From: Peptoniphilus_B koenoeneniae
GTDB lineage: Bacteria > Bacillota > Clostridia > Tissierellales > Peptoniphilaceae
Assembly: GCF_030812875.1 (NCBI RefSeq)
Contig: NZ_JAUSTN010000005.1
Span: 156,733 to 220,732, forward strand
DNA: 64,000 nt
Direction of reading: 5' to 3'
Under the pieces are notes generated by a model. It made no database searches, was not told where the DNA came from, and worked only from the letters and a program-made list of their open reading frames with translations. Of this stretch, positions 15,526-25,197 are shown one piece after another (positions within the stretch are counted from its first letter, which is position 1; the number at the start of each line of letters is the position of its first letter). The position numbers and the translations under genes are program-made.

Positions 15526-16368
15526 TTAATAATTTTCAACTATTAAATCTTCTCCGTCGTCAAATTCTATTCTCCAAGATGGAATTGCACGTCCTTGAAG
15601 TACTTTTGTTATGTCGTCTATATAACCTTGTTCTTCTGGATCAAAGTAATAACAAGCTTCTATTTTTGTTATTTTCTTGTCCGATATGTCTTTTTCCAAA
15701 ATGGATAAAAGGGCTTTTGATGCGGATTCCATATATATTTTTCTTCCGCTTTCATCAATTACGTTGAGCCAGAGTCTGTCAAGTTTCCTTACTCCGTTTT
15801 TGTCCATTTGAAAGTTTGTATAGGAAGTTTCAAGAAGTTTGTTGTCATAGAGTTTTCTGTATTCTACTATAAATTGATCTTCTTCTTTTTCCATTTTTGT
15901 AATTATCATGTCCGTGTTACTTAAACCGTGTTTTACTAAAAAATCCTTGCTTGCCTTTACTGCGTCTTCTAAGTTTTCAATTGTATAGCCTTGACCCTTT
16001 TGTCTTTCGTACAAAATTCTTCTTGAATTTATTAAAATAAATGAAGAGTCTTTAAAGTCTATTCTTCCATTACCCCTTGTTGTTGTGCTTACAATTCCCA
16101 GATCATTAAAAAACAGGCTATTCATTTTGTCTAAGTCGTAGGTTTCAAATTCAACGTTTAAACTTTTCATATTTAATTTATATTTTGGGATTTTTGTTTC
16201 AAGGCTTATGTCTTTTGTTTTTAAAAGCTCACTTACTTTATTTATAAATTCACCACTTGAGGTCTTGTCTTTATAATTTTCATATCTGTATAAAATCAAG
16301 GCGAATAATATTAAATTTGTTATAAGCAAAATTAAAAGCATAATTTTTTTAGCTCTTTGCCAATCCAT
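15526..16368 (-). CDS. walI: WalI (YycI), regulator of the WalK sensor kinase
   Basis: 280 residues. The N-terminus DWQRAKKIMLLILLITNLIL, a short cytoplasmic end followed by one membrane helix (about residues 8-27), is the family signature of YycI. The rest is extracellular and has the YycH/YycI-like alpha/beta repeats. With WalH it binds WalK in the membrane and tunes its activity. The ATG overlaps the end of walH by about 20 bases. Last gene of walRKHI before a terminator. Confidence 0.93.
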   Translation of the reverse strand: MDWQRAKKIMLLILLITNLILFALILYRYENYKDKTSSGEFINKVSELLKTKDISLETKIPKYKLNMKSLNVEFETYDLDKMNSLFFNDLGIVSTTTRGNGRIDFKDSSFILINSRRILYERQKGQGYTIENLEDAVKASKDFLVKHGLSNTDMIITKMEKEEDQFIVEYRKLYDNKLLETSYTNFQMDKNGVRKLDRLWLNVIDESGRKIYMESASKALLSILEKDISDKKITKIEACYYFDPEEQGYIDDITKVLQGRAIPSWRIEFDDGEDLIVENY

Positions 16369-17680
16369 TTTTCACCTCAATAAATTTTTCCGCCTCATAA
16401 GAATAATAGTAGGATTTATTTTTATAACTGATTTTAAGGCCTGCTTTCAAATTTTTTTCATTTAAATCTAAATATACAAGACTTACTCCCCCTATGTTTT
16501 TTAAGGCTCCTTCTATGCCTTCAGAAAATATTTGAGGGTTTTCGAGAATTATGTCCTCCAATTTTTTCGTTCTTATAGGCATTTTTATAACGCCTTCTCC
16601 TTCTTCGCTTCTTCTGTAAATTTCTTGATATTCTGTAATTTGTTTTGATGAAATTTTTAAGTTTATATAGTCTTTTTTGTCTTCAGTAAAAATTAAGGGA
16701 ATTCCATCTTCTCTAAATTCAAAGTTTAAATTAAAGTCGTCATTATTTTGAATGTTGTAACCGCTAAAATAAAAACCGTCAGTTTTTCCAGTCTTTGATC
16801 CTATAAAATTACAGGCAAGTATTAAATTTTCATATTTTTGGCTATCTTCTTTTTTTACCTGGTCAGTATTTTTATAAGCTATAAGTCCTCTGTCCAAAAT
16901 TTTTAAAAAACTCGGCCCATAGACATAGGTATTTCCTTCCTGGTCTTTTATTTCCTTGATGTAGTCAATGTCTTTTGATAAAAATTTCATAGCCATGTTG
17001 GCCTTTTGTAAATTGTTCAGTTTAGATACTTCGTTTACATAGGATATATCTCTAAGATAGATAATTTTATCTTTTGGAAGATATATGTTTTTATTTATTC
17101 CGTAAAGTTCTTTAAAGTTTAGTACGTCTAAGTAATCACTTTTCGCCAGTTCAGTTAGCCTATCTTTTACAAAGTCTTCTTCTTCATATTTTAATTTATA
17201 ATTTTTATCCGCCGAGTGTAAAATTACATCTCCATCTTGGGAAAAATAGATTTCACTGAAATTACCCTTTATTATATCCCTATTTTTTCTTTCATAGTCC
17301 ATGACATTTATAAAAACACGACCGTCCATAACTTGGGAAAATCTATATACTATTGAGGGCTTTTCCTGCAAGGCCATATATTCTTCCATACTTATTTCTT
17401 CAGTTTCATCAAGGCCTGTTTGGCTTAATATTTTTCCTATTTTATCCAAGTCTTCTTTCCAGTAGTTACTGATTTTAAAAATAAGACCGTGGTTTTTTGG
17501 TGAAAAGTTTGCAAGTATATATCTTGGGGTAAAAATTTTTTTAATCATGTCTTGGGTATTAAATTCTTCTATTTTTTCTCTCTTTTTTAAAATCCCCGGA
17601 GATATCCATAAAAATAGTCCCTGGAAGATTAAAAGAAAGGATAAAAAAATTATTGCTAAATTTGACAAAATTTTTTTCAT
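16349..17680 (-). CDS. walH: WalH (YycH), regulator of the WalK sensor kinase
   Basis: 443 residues with one N-terminal membrane helix (about 7-27: LAIIFLSFLLIFQGLFLWI) and a large extracellular part. Sequence similarity in this family is low, but position between walK and walI, topology and length all fit YycH. Start ATG overlaps the walK stop by four bases (17677-17680). In Bacillus, WalH and WalI together restrain WalK; in Staphylococcus they activate it. The sign here cannot be told. Confidence 0.88.
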   Translation of the reverse strand: MKKILSNLAIIFLSFLLIFQGLFLWISPGILKKREKIEEFNTQDMIKKIFTPRYILANFSPKNHGLIFKISNYWKEDLDKIGKILSQTGLDETEEISMEEYMALQEKPSIVYRFSQVMDGRVFINVMDYERKNRDIIKGNFSEIYFSQDGDVILHSADKNYKLKYEEEDFVKDRLTELAKSDYLDVLNFKELYGINKNIYLPKDKIIYLRDISYVNEVSKLNNLQKANMAMKFLSKDIDYIKEIKDQEGNTYVYGPSFLKILDRGLIAYKNTDQVKKEDSQKYENLILACNFIGSKTGKTDGFYFSGYNIQNNDDFNLNFEFREDGIPLIFTEDKKDYINLKISSKQITEYQEIYRRSEEGEGVIKMPIRTKKLEDIILENPQIFSEGIEGALKNIGGVSLVYLDLNEKNLKAGLKISYKNKSYYYSYEAEKFIEVKNGLAKS

Positions 17681-19476
17681 AAGACACCTGCAAAGTTTAA
17701 AGTAACTTTTGTCCCCTCGTTTAAAACTGATTCTATTTTTATTGATCCACCCATGGATTCAATAATTTCCTTAGCTATGGAAAGACCAAGTCCCGTTCCT
17801 CCCATTGCCCTTGAACGTGATTTTTCAACTCTGTAAAATCTGTCAAAAATTCTGTTTAAATCTTCTTTTGCAATTCCCACTCCGTTGTCTTTTACTTCTA
17901 TTGTTACATTTGCTCCAAGACTTCTTGCTTTTACTTCTATCTTGCCCATATCTTCTGTATAATTAATGGCATTTGCCAAAATGTTTCTGAAAACTTGGTC
18001 TGCTCCATGTCTATCCACAAACATTTTATTTATATCTTTAGGAATGTCCAAAGTTAATTTTTGTCTTTTTTTATTTAATAAAACTTCAAGAGATTCAGCA
18101 TTTTCACTTATAAAATCATAAGTATTTAAAGCTTCATACTTCCAATTCGTTTGCTTGTAATCCATGTTAGATAGTTGTAATAAATCAGACACAAGCCTTG
18201 CCATTCTTTGGTTTTCTTTTTCAATAACTTTTAAAAAGTTTTTTCTTCCCTTTTCATCAAGGTCAACCTCTAAAAGGGTTTCCGTATAGGACATTATTGT
18301 TGTAATAGGAGTTTTTAATTCGTGGGATACATTGGCAACAAATTCCCTTCTCATTAAATCAAGTTTGTGTTCTTTTGTTATGTCTTGAAGAACTACTATT
18401 ATTCCTGAATTTAAACCTTCGCTTTTATAGGGGGCAAATTTCACCTTATAAAAATTATTGTTAAGATCCAAATTTTTTTCTCCCCTAAGGCTTTTATAGT
18501 CCGAGTAATTAAGTTTATCTATGTTTACTCTTATTAAATCTATGGGACTTCCCATAGACTTGTCATTTAAGTTTAGAATTCTCTTGGCTATAGGGTTTGC
18601 ATGAATTAAAATTCCATTTCTGTTAACGGCAATTACTCCTTCAGCCATATAATCAAAAATTGTATTTAGTTTTGACTTTTCAATGTTCATTTTGTCAATG
18701 GTAAGATTTAATTCATCTGTAAGATAATTAAAAGTGTTACCTAATTTTCCAATTTCATCATCACTTTTAACTTCTACCCTTTGATTAAAATCTCCCTTCG
18801 CCATTTCCTTTGCCTTTAAAGTTAAATCTTTTATAGGTCTTGTTATGGATCCTGCCAGTATGTAGGCTAAAACCAAGGTTATTACAAGGGCAAAAATTAT
18901 GGCACTTGTTAAGATATTTTTTGCATAATTTAAAACATTATATACGCTTTGCAAGTCACAAACTTCATAAATTAAACCCTTTACTTCTCCATCGTCACTT
19001 ATAATGGGTTTTAAGAGATGTTTTGTGTTTTCAGATGTATTTTTATTTTCTACAAGGCTTTCAGCTTTTTTCCCTTGAAGGGCCTGTAAAATTAAATCCG
19101 GCTCTAAATTTTTATAAGTTAGGGCATTTTGCCTGTTGTTTAAAAAATAATCCCTTGCATTGGTGTTTGAGGAAATAATAATGGGTTCTTTTTCAGATGT
19201 TATTACATAAATACTTTCATTTGAATAAAGGCGCCAATTATTTATAAGTTCGTCAATCTTATTTTTATTTTTATATAGGTCTTCATTAAAAACATTAAAA
19301 GAAGAGCTAATGAGTGAATTTACATTAGCCTCCATGTTTTTCGAAATATTTCCTATTTGTTCAGTTTCAAGTCTATTTACTATAAATGAGCTTACAATTG
19401 AAAGTACAATAAGCTCAAGAACCAAGTATATAGTTATAAGTCGCCATTTGACGCTTTGAAACATTTTAACCTCCAA
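17677..19476 (-). CDS. walK: Sensor histidine kinase WalK
   Basis: 599-residue membrane kinase controlling cell-wall metabolism. Membrane helix 1 is about residues 13-32, followed by an extracellular sensor domain, membrane helix 2 at about 188-210, HAMP (AGSITRPIKDLTLKAKEMAKG), a PAS domain at about 265-365, HisKA with the phospho-acceptor His in FVANVSHELKTP, and the ATPase with N box ILANAINYTE, G1 DNGVGI and G2 GGTGLGLSI. All catalytic motifs are intact. The Met three codons into the frame is an alternative start. It overlaps walR by 11 bases. Confidence 0.95.
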   Translation of the reverse strand: MEVKMFQSVKWRLITIYLVLELIVLSIVSSFIVNRLETEQIGNISKNMEANVNSLISSSFNVFNEDLYKNKNKIDELINNWRLYSNESIYVITSEKEPIIISSNTNARDYFLNNRQNALTYKNLEPDLILQALQGKKAESLVENKNTSENTKHLLKPIISDDGEVKGLIYEVCDLQSVYNVLNYAKNILTSAIIFALVITLVLAYILAGSITRPIKDLTLKAKEMAKGDFNQRVEVKSDDEIGKLGNTFNYLTDELNLTIDKMNIEKSKLNTIFDYMAEGVIAVNRNGILIHANPIAKRILNLNDKSMGSPIDLIRVNIDKLNYSDYKSLRGEKNLDLNNNFYKVKFAPYKSEGLNSGIIVVLQDITKEHKLDLMRREFVANVSHELKTPITTIMSYTETLLEVDLDEKGRKNFLKVIEKENQRMARLVSDLLQLSNMDYKQTNWKYEALNTYDFISENAESLEVLLNKKRQKLTLDIPKDINKMFVDRHGADQVFRNILANAINYTEDMGKIEVKARSLGANVTIEVKDNGVGIAKEDLNRIFDRFYRVEKSRSRAMGGTGLGLSIAKEIIESMGGSIKIESVLNEGTKVTLNFAGVL

Positions 19477-20167
19477 AATAATAACCTACTCCTCGTATGG
19501 TTATTATGTATTTAAATTCTTTGTTTTTATCTTCTATTTTTTCACGAAGCCTACGAACTGTAACATCAACTGTACGAATGTCTCCGTAATATTCATAGCC
19601 CCACACTTTTTCAAGAAGCTCTTCTCTTGAAAAAACCTGTCCCTTATTTAAGGCTAAAAATTTTAAAAGTTCATACTCACGTAGGGTAAGTTCTACAACT
19701 TTTCCACGTTTTTTTACTTCATATTTTGCAAGATCTATTCTTAAATCATTTTCTTCAATAATTTCATTTTCTTCCTTAACTTGAGATTTATCTTCAGCTT
19801 CAAAGTCTCGCCTTCTTAAATTTGCTTTGACTCTTGCAATAAGCTCACGCATGGAAAAAGGTTTAACTACATAATCATCAGCTCCCAGTTCAAGACCAAG
19901 GATTTTATCAACTTCGTCTTCTTTTGCAGTGAGCATTATAACTGGAATGTTATTTTTCTTTCTGATTTCCCTTAAAGTTGAAAAACCGTCAAGTTTTGGC
20001 ATCATAACATCTAAAATAATAAGACCGAAATCATTATTTTCTAAAATTTTAAGACACTCTTCTCCATCATAAGCAACTTCAACTTCATATTTTTCTCTTT
20101 CCAAATTATATTTGACTATATTTGCTATTGCAGCTTCGTCATCACAGACTAAAATTTTATCGCTCAT
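19466..20167 (-). CDS. walR: Response regulator WalR
   Basis: 233 residues. Receiver domain 1-120 with acidic pocket CDDE, phospho-acceptor Asp in LDVMMPK, Thr in MLTAKED and Lys in VVKPFS. C-terminal OmpR/PhoB winged helix (about 140-233) with VWGYEYYGDIRTVDVTVRRL. The linker (about 122-140: EAEDKSQVKEENEIIEEN) is longer and more acidic than usual. RBS AGGAGGAGG precedes the ATG, and a TATAAT box lies at 20185-20190 on the minus strand. First gene of walRKHI. Confidence 0.96.
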   Translation of the reverse strand: MSDKILVCDDEAAIANIVKYNLEREKYEVEVAYDGEECLKILENNDFGLIILDVMMPKLDGFSTLREIRKKNNIPVIMLTAKEDEVDKILGLELGADDYVVKPFSMRELIARVKANLRRRDFEAEDKSQVKEENEIIEENDLRIDLAKYEVKKRGKVVELTLREYELLKFLALNKGQVFSREELLEKVWGYEYYGDIRTVDVTVRRLREKIEDKNKEFKYIITIRGVGYYFGG

Positions 20168-20245
20168 ATAGACCTCCTCCTTCTATTATACCAAATCACA
20201 ATATTTATAAAAGAATGATAATTTTTTAAAAGTTTTAAAAAAAAT

Positions 20246-20263
20246 AGGCGATAAAAATCGCCT
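20246..20263 (-). terminator. Terminator after the DnaI-like gene
   Basis: AGGCGAT (20246-20252) pairs with ATCGCCT (20257-20263); on the minus strand it is followed by a T8 run. Confidence 0.8.
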
Positions 20264-20275
20264 TAATTTATATTT

Positions 20276-21247
20276 TTATTTTCTTTCCCATCTCAGATCT
20301 GGTCCGTAAAATTTTATTGGGAAAAATTTATCATAAACTCTTGAAAAAACTCTTTGAGAATATCTTTCTGAAAGTTCTTTAGGTTCTAAGTTTGTGGAAA
20401 TTATAGTTTTTTTACCCTTTAACATTCTGGAATTTAAAATGTTAAAAATTTCAGATGCAAGCCAGGTGTTTGCAAATTCGCTTCCCAAATCATCTATTAT
20501 TAAAAGTTGAGATTCAATAAGCATGGTAAATTTAAGCTCGTCAAAATCTTCATCTCTTCTAAATCTTCTTTTTTCAAGCATATCAAATATTTCCCAAGCT
20601 GTTTGATAGACTACATTTATGCCAGAATCTAAAAGTTCTTTTGCTATAGAGTTTACTAAAAAAGTCTTGCCTTGACCTGTGGAGCCGTAAAAAAGTAAAT
20701 TCATGTCGTTGGCCTTTTCAAAAGTTGAAATAAATCTCCAGGAAATATTTAAAATGTCTTCCATGTTTTGCCTGGGAGTTTTTTCTCCTTCAATATAGGT
20801 TTCGTTGGAAAAAATATTTATGTCAAAAGTTTCAAAGTTTTCTTTTTTTAGGGTGTAATCTAAGTTGCTCATTTTATAAAGTTCTTTTGCCATTTTTTGT
20901 TCCATGCAAAAACATCTTTTTCCATTTTCACTTATTCCCGTATCTTTACAATTTTTACAGGTGTAAATTTTATCTAAATAATTTACATCATAGCCATTTG
21001 CAAGTAAAAGTTGATCTCTTAAATTTTTTAAATTTTTAAGTTCATCTTTGGAAATTTCTGTGTCTTTTCCCTTTAAACTTGCAAGAGAAGCCCTAATTCC
21101 TATTTGATTTATCTCTTGTTCAATAGACTGAAGCTCCGGGATTTTTTCATAAACTTCCCTTTTTCTTTCTTCTTCAATTTTTGTATTTTCATTTCTTATT
21201 TCTTCATATTCGTTAGAAATTTTTTGAAATATTTTCAAATTATTCAC
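20276..21247 (-). CDS. DnaI/DnaC-like helicase loader ATPase
   Basis: AAA+ protein of about 323 residues that loads the replicative helicase. The N-terminal half is helical. A zinc-binding cluster YTCKNCKDTG...CFCMEQK is followed by Walker A GSTGQGKTF, Walker B LLIIDDLGSE and a sensor/arginine finger block ending SQRVFSRVYDKF. The GTG at 21247 is chosen: it overlaps the dnaD-like stop by a few bases, fitting translational coupling. A TTG three codons further in and an ATG upstream inside the dnaD-like gene are alternatives. Partner of the DnaD-like protein encoded upstream. Confidence 0.9.
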   Translation of the reverse strand: MNNLKIFQKISNEYEEIRNENTKIEEERKREVYEKIPELQSIEQEINQIGIRASLASLKGKDTEISKDELKNLKNLRDQLLLANGYDVNYLDKIYTCKNCKDTGISENGKRCFCMEQKMAKELYKMSNLDYTLKKENFETFDINIFSNETYIEGEKTPRQNMEDILNISWRFISTFEKANDMNLLFYGSTGQGKTFLVNSIAKELLDSGINVVYQTAWEIFDMLEKRRFRRDEDFDELKFTMLIESQLLIIDDLGSEFANTWLASEIFNILNSRMLKGKKTIISTNLEPKELSERYSQRVFSRVYDKFFPIKFYGPDLRWERK

Positions 21248-22244
21248 CCTTATCCATAGAATCAAGAAGTTTTTCAACTTTTTTCTTGGCAATATCTTCA
21301 AGTTCTTTTCCCGTATAAGAATCTGTTTTCTTGTTTAAGTTTTTAAAATTAGGTCCCACTTTTTTAACTTTTTTATCTTTTGTGTCATTTAACCTTATTT
21401 GATCTAAACTTGTATAGCCGCTTTTTTTCCAATTTTCAAGAACTCCATTTACATAACCTAAGTTTGGACTTTGTATGTTTACAGTTTTTGAAAGAGCTTC
21501 TTCAATTATATCTTCTGAAAATTCACTATACCAGGAATTTATCAAATCAAAATCAAATTGGTTGAAGGTTTTTTTTGTAAGACCTATGGATTTCATAACA
21601 AAATTATAGTTGTAATATTTTTTCTCATGCTCTTTGAAATTTTCTTCAAGTTTTTCTGGAGTTCTGATACTTTTTTCGCTCCAGTCCCTTACAACTTTTT
21701 CAACATATTTTACATTGTATATGTTTTTTATTTCTGTTACAAAGAAAAAGGCTTCTTCAATAAGACTCATGGGCATATTATAAACTCCTATCCAGTTGTA
21801 AATATCCTGTTTTTGCATGGGGGAAATGCTCTTTCTTAAAAGAAATTCAATTCTTGATAAAAAGTTTGCCACTTGAGGATTTTCTACTATTTGGCTGAAA
21901 TTTTCACGACTTTTGTTTTCAGTGTTCCAAACATTTTTTATATAGAGTTCTTTTAAGTTTACATAGTATATGTCCATCTCATCATTTTCTCTTTTTATTT
22001 TTATTAAATTTTGTTTTTCCCAATAATCCCAAGCCCTATACACGTCATTTTCAAGTATACCTAATAAATCTGCCATGTCTGAAGCTTTTACAGCCCCACC
22101 TTGGCCTTCTTTTAGAAGTTTTAGACCCATTATATAAACTTTTACAAAAGACCCATCTGCTGAGGGCATAAAGTCATTAATAAATATATTTTCTATTGAG
22201 GTTGAACCTAAGTCCAACTGACATTTGTTTAAAAAAATTCCCAT
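21240..22244 (-). CDS. DnaD-domain replication initiation protein
   Basis: 334 residues. N-terminal winged-helix part (about 20-110: KVYIMGLKLL, MADLLGILENDVYRAWDYWEKQNLI) and a C-terminal DnaD/DnaB_2 domain (about 200-275) with IEEALSKTVNIQSPNLGYVNGVLENWKKSG (motif region YxxxIL.nW). DnaD and DnaB remodel oriC and recruit the DnaI-helicase complex in Bacillota. Pairing with the DnaI-like gene on the same transcript supports a role in helicase loading. Follows the acetyltransferase gene by four bases. Confidence 0.92.
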   Translation of the reverse strand: MGIFLNKCQLDLGSTSIENIFINDFMPSADGSFVKVYIMGLKLLKEGQGGAVKASDMADLLGILENDVYRAWDYWEKQNLIKIKRENDEMDIYYVNLKELYIKNVWNTENKSRENFSQIVENPQVANFLSRIEFLLRKSISPMQKQDIYNWIGVYNMPMSLIEEAFFFVTEIKNIYNVKYVEKVVRDWSEKSIRTPEKLEENFKEHEKKYYNYNFVMKSIGLTKKTFNQFDFDLINSWYSEFSEDIIEEALSKTVNIQSPNLGYVNGVLENWKKSGYTSLDQIRLNDTKDKKVKKVGPNFKNLNKKTDSYTGKELEDIAKKKVEKLLDSMDKGE

Positions 22245-22248
22245 TTTT

Positions 22249-22794
22249 TTACCTTTCCAATTTCATAACAATATAAGACATTAATTTTTTACCTAAAATT
22301 TTTACAAAACCCTGTCCTTGGCCATACTGGTACAAATCTTTTTCAAGAAACATAAGGCCCTTTGAAACCTTTTTAAATCCAATTTTTTCATAGATGTGAA
22401 TGGCTTTTTTGTTATAGGCTGCAACTTTTAATGTTATTTTTTTTAATCCTCTTTCTTTAAAATAATAGTCCGCCATGGTTTTTAAAGCATCTTGTCCGTA
22501 GCCTAAGTTATTATATTTTGCTCCTATTGCCAAACCTAAAACTGCTGATGAAAAAATTTTATTTATTTTTTTAAAAGATATAAAACCCACAGGTTTTTGA
22601 TTAGCAAAAATTGTCCAATATTCATTATATCTGTTTTTTGTTTTTTCTTGGTACCAATTTTTAATTAAAAAATTTTTATCTTCTATGAAGTTGTAATCTC
22701 TTAATAAAGGATTTTCATACTGACCCCAATTTTGAAATTCATAGGCGTCTTTTAGGCTGAGTTTTTCCATCCTTGTTATTTTTCCTTCTACCAT
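22249..22794 (-). CDS. GNAT-family N-acetyltransferase
   Basis: 181 residues of the GNAT fold (RimJ/Acetyltransf_3 type). The acetyl-CoA site motif A is around LAIGAKYNNLGYGQDALKTM (variant of R/QxxGxG/A) and motif B around KVAAYNKKAIHIYEKIGFKK. The N-terminal EFQNWGQYENPLLRDYNF is also typical of the group acting on protein N-termini, amino-glycosides or amino acids. Substrate unknown. First gene of a run with dnaD-like and dnaI-like genes, only four bases upstream of dnaD. Confidence 0.85.
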   Translation of the reverse strand: MVEGKITRMEKLSLKDAYEFQNWGQYENPLLRDYNFIEDKNFLIKNWYQEKTKNRYNEYWTIFANQKPVGFISFKKINKIFSSAVLGLAIGAKYNNLGYGQDALKTMADYYFKERGLKKITLKVAAYNKKAIHIYEKIGFKKVSKGLMFLEKDLYQYGQGQGFVKILGKKLMSYIVMKLER

Positions 22795-22807
22795 GTTTAT
22801 ATTATAT

Positions 22808-22836
22808 CAAAAAAAGACCCTAAGGCCTTTTTTCAT
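22808..22836 (-). terminator. Weak terminator after the MATE gene
   Basis: AAAAAAGACC/GGCCTTTTTT hairpin with one mismatch and a CTAA loop, between the MATE gene and the acetyltransferase gene. Confidence 0.5.
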
Positions 22837-22852
22837 ATTTTTATTTATTTTT

Positions 22853-24199
22853 TTAAATGGGAAGAAGTCTTCTCCACTTTCCAAATTTATAATAAAAGTA
22901 GTTTGCTATAAAGGCAAGAACCCATGTTACAGGCCAAGCCATAAAAATAATTTCCACTCTGTAAATCATTTTTAAGACTATATAAATCCAAATCATCCTT
23001 GCTCCGCACATGAAAACTATTGAAATAAGCATAGGTGCCATGGCAAAGCCTGCCCCTCTTATTACTCCTCCTAAAACTTCGCTCATGGAGAAAATAAAAT
23101 AAGTTGTGCATAAAATTCTGATATATATTTTACCCACTTCAACTACATAGGGGTCTTTATTAAACAATTTTATAAGGGGATCTGCAAATACAAAGGTGAA
23201 TAGGCTTAGGGATAAAGAAACCGCTACTCCTATAATAATACTCACTTTTGTTCCCTGACGAACCCTATTATAATTTCTTGAACCTATATTTTGTCCTGTA
23301 AAGGTAGTTGCTGAAAGGGCTACGGAAACAATTCCCATATAGATAAAATTATCTATCCTTCCTCCAGCACTATAGGCTGCTATTACATCTGCACCGAACT
23401 CGTTTATTTTTGATTGAATTAAAACATTGGAGAAGGAGATAATAGCTGACTGAATCCCGGCTGGAATTCCTATATTAAATATTTCTTTTAAAATATCTGT
23501 GTCTATTTTAAAAATATTTTTTAGGTTAAGTCTTACAAAATCGGATTTTATTAGAGAGTAGGTTACTAGGATTGCACTTATAACTTGAGCAAAAAATGTT
23601 GCCCAGCCTGCCCCTTCAACAGACATTTTAAAAACTGCAACTAAAATTATATCCAAAATTATGTTTGTAATTGCCGCTACAAGTAAAAAGTTAAAGGGCC
23701 TTTTTGAATCTCCCATACTCCTTAATATACCAGATCCCATGTTGTAAACTAAAAGGGGTATCATTCCCAAGAAAAAAATCCTCATATAACTTACAGCCAT
23801 ATCCATAATCTCATCGGGCGTTTTTACAGCCCTTAAAATCCAAGGGGATAAGAGGATTCCCACTATTGTTAAAATTATTCCACCTAATATGGCTATGGCA
23901 TAAGAAGTTGTAATGCTTTTTTCAAGTTTTTTTCTATCCTTTGCTCCGTAAACTTGAGATACTACTACACTTGCTCCTGTGGTTAAACCAAAAAAGAGCC
24001 CTATTAATAGCGCACTTATCTGTCCTGTGGAACCTACTGCGGCCATGGGATTTTTTCCTGCAAATCTGCCGACAATTACAAGGTCTGCCGTATTATATAA
24101 TTGTTGTAAAAAATTTGATAATAGAAGGGGAATTGAAAAGGCAATTATGCCCTTATAAATTGATCCTTCAGTAAGATTTATATTTCTTGTTTTTTTCAT
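22853..24199 (-). CDS. MATE-family multidrug/sodium antiporter
   Basis: 448 residues with about twelve hydrophobic helices. The N-terminal helix block GIIAFSIPLLLSNFLQQLYN followed by VIVGRFAG and AAVGSTGQ is diagnostic for MATE exporters of the NorM/DinF superfamily; the second repeat begins at about residue 235 (EIFNIGIPAGIQSAI). It exports cationic drugs or metabolites in exchange for Na+ or H+. Starts with ATG at 24199; divergent from the LysR gene across a 164-base region. Confidence 0.93.
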   Translation of the reverse strand: MKKTRNINLTEGSIYKGIIAFSIPLLLSNFLQQLYNTADLVIVGRFAGKNPMAAVGSTGQISALLIGLFFGLTTGASVVVSQVYGAKDRKKLEKSITTSYAIAILGGIILTIVGILLSPWILRAVKTPDEIMDMAVSYMRIFFLGMIPLLVYNMGSGILRSMGDSKRPFNFLLVAAITNIILDIILVAVFKMSVEGAGWATFFAQVISAILVTYSLIKSDFVRLNLKNIFKIDTDILKEIFNIGIPAGIQSAIISFSNVLIQSKINEFGADVIAAYSAGGRIDNFIYMGIVSVALSATTFTGQNIGSRNYNRVRQGTKVSIIIGVAVSLSLSLFTFVFADPLIKLFNKDPYVVEVGKIYIRILCTTYFIFSMSEVLGGVIRGAGFAMAPMLISIVFMCGARMIWIYIVLKMIYRVEIIFMAWPVTWVLAFIANYFYYKFGKWRRLLPI

Positions 24200-24363
24200 A
24201 TTTTTTTTCTATATTATTATTCTTTATTCCTATTAATTCAGTATAAGGGAGAGTTTAAGTAAATGCAAACTTATATAAAAAATTACTTTTTGAATATAAT
24301 TAAATTTTATTTAACTTTTGCTCATTAAACTGATATAATATTTTTATTATAGGAGGTACAAAT

Positions 24364-25185
24364 ATGACCCTTAGAGATTTGGAAATATTTTTAGAAGTTG
24401 CAAATACTAAAAATATGTCTAAAGCTGGAGAAAATTTACATATATCCCAACCTACTGTTTCTCATGCAATTGCTCAAATAGAAAAGGAGTTTAATGTTGT
24501 TTTATTTGAAAGAGTAAGTAAAAGTCTTTTTCTTTCAGATGCGGGATATAAATTATATCACTCTTCAAAAAAACTTCTTAGAGATTTTGAAGACATAAGT
24601 TTGGAGCTTTTAAACACTTCTTTAATTAAAATTGGCATAAGTGAAGATGTGCCTTTGGATTTAATTGAAAAGTTTAAAAGAAATTTAGAAAACAAATATG
24701 ATATTTGCCTTAAATTCGTTTTAAAGGATTCAAATGTTTTAAAAAAACTTTTTGAAAATAATGAACTTGACTGCCTTTTCTTAGGCGAAAATCTTTTTTC
24801 CTATAAAGATGATTTAGATTTTATTGATTTAAATTTTGTCCTTTGTACAAAAAAAGAAAATTTAAGTTTAAGTCCTCACAACCTTAAATTTATTTCCTGG
24901 TCAAATTCTTATCCTATAAAAGTTTTAAAAGCTTTAAAAGAAAAATACATACTTGATACAGCTTGGGAATCTTCTTCTTTGGATTCCGTTTTAAAACTTC
25001 TTGAGCTTGGCCCTTATTTTGCTTTTTTACCTGAAATAATCTCTAAAAATTATGAAATTATTTCAGACATTAATTTTAAGAAAAGATTTATCCTTCACTA
25101 CAAAAAAGATAAATTTATAACCAAGGAATTTAAAATTTTATTAAATGAATTTAAATCAATAAAAGAAAATGGACTTGTTTTTTAA
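24364..25185 (+). CDS. LysR-family transcriptional regulator
   Basis: 273 residues. The N-terminal winged helix-turn-helix (1-60: LRDLEIFLEVANTKNMSKAGE, LHISQPTVSHAIAQIEKEF) is a standard LysR DNA-binding domain. The C-terminal effector domain is short for the family and appears divergent. RBS AGGAGG nine bases ahead; a TATAAT box lies at 24334-24339. It may control the divergent MATE gene or the convergent chromate-transport pair downstream; in many genomes LysR regulators sit next to chrA, so the second is plausible. Confidence 0.9.
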   Translation: MTLRDLEIFLEVANTKNMSKAGENLHISQPTVSHAIAQIEKEFNVVLFERVSKSLFLSDAGYKLYHSSKKLLRDFEDISLELLNTSLIKIGISEDVPLDLIEKFKRNLENKYDICLKFVLKDSNVLKKLFENNELDCLFLGENLFSYKDDLDFIDLNFVLCTKKENLSLSPHNLKFISWSNSYPIKVLKALKEKYILDTAWESSSLDSVLKLLELGPYFAFLPEIISKNYEIISDINFKKRFILHYKKDKFITKEFKILLNEFKSIKENGLVF

Positions 25186-25197
25186 AAGTCCATTTTT
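25166..25197. terminator. Bidirectional terminator overlapping the LysR 3' end
   Basis: AAAATGGACTT (25166-25176) pairs with AAGTCCATTTT (25186-25196). The LysR stop codon lies in the loop region, and the T-run follows. Confidence 0.75.
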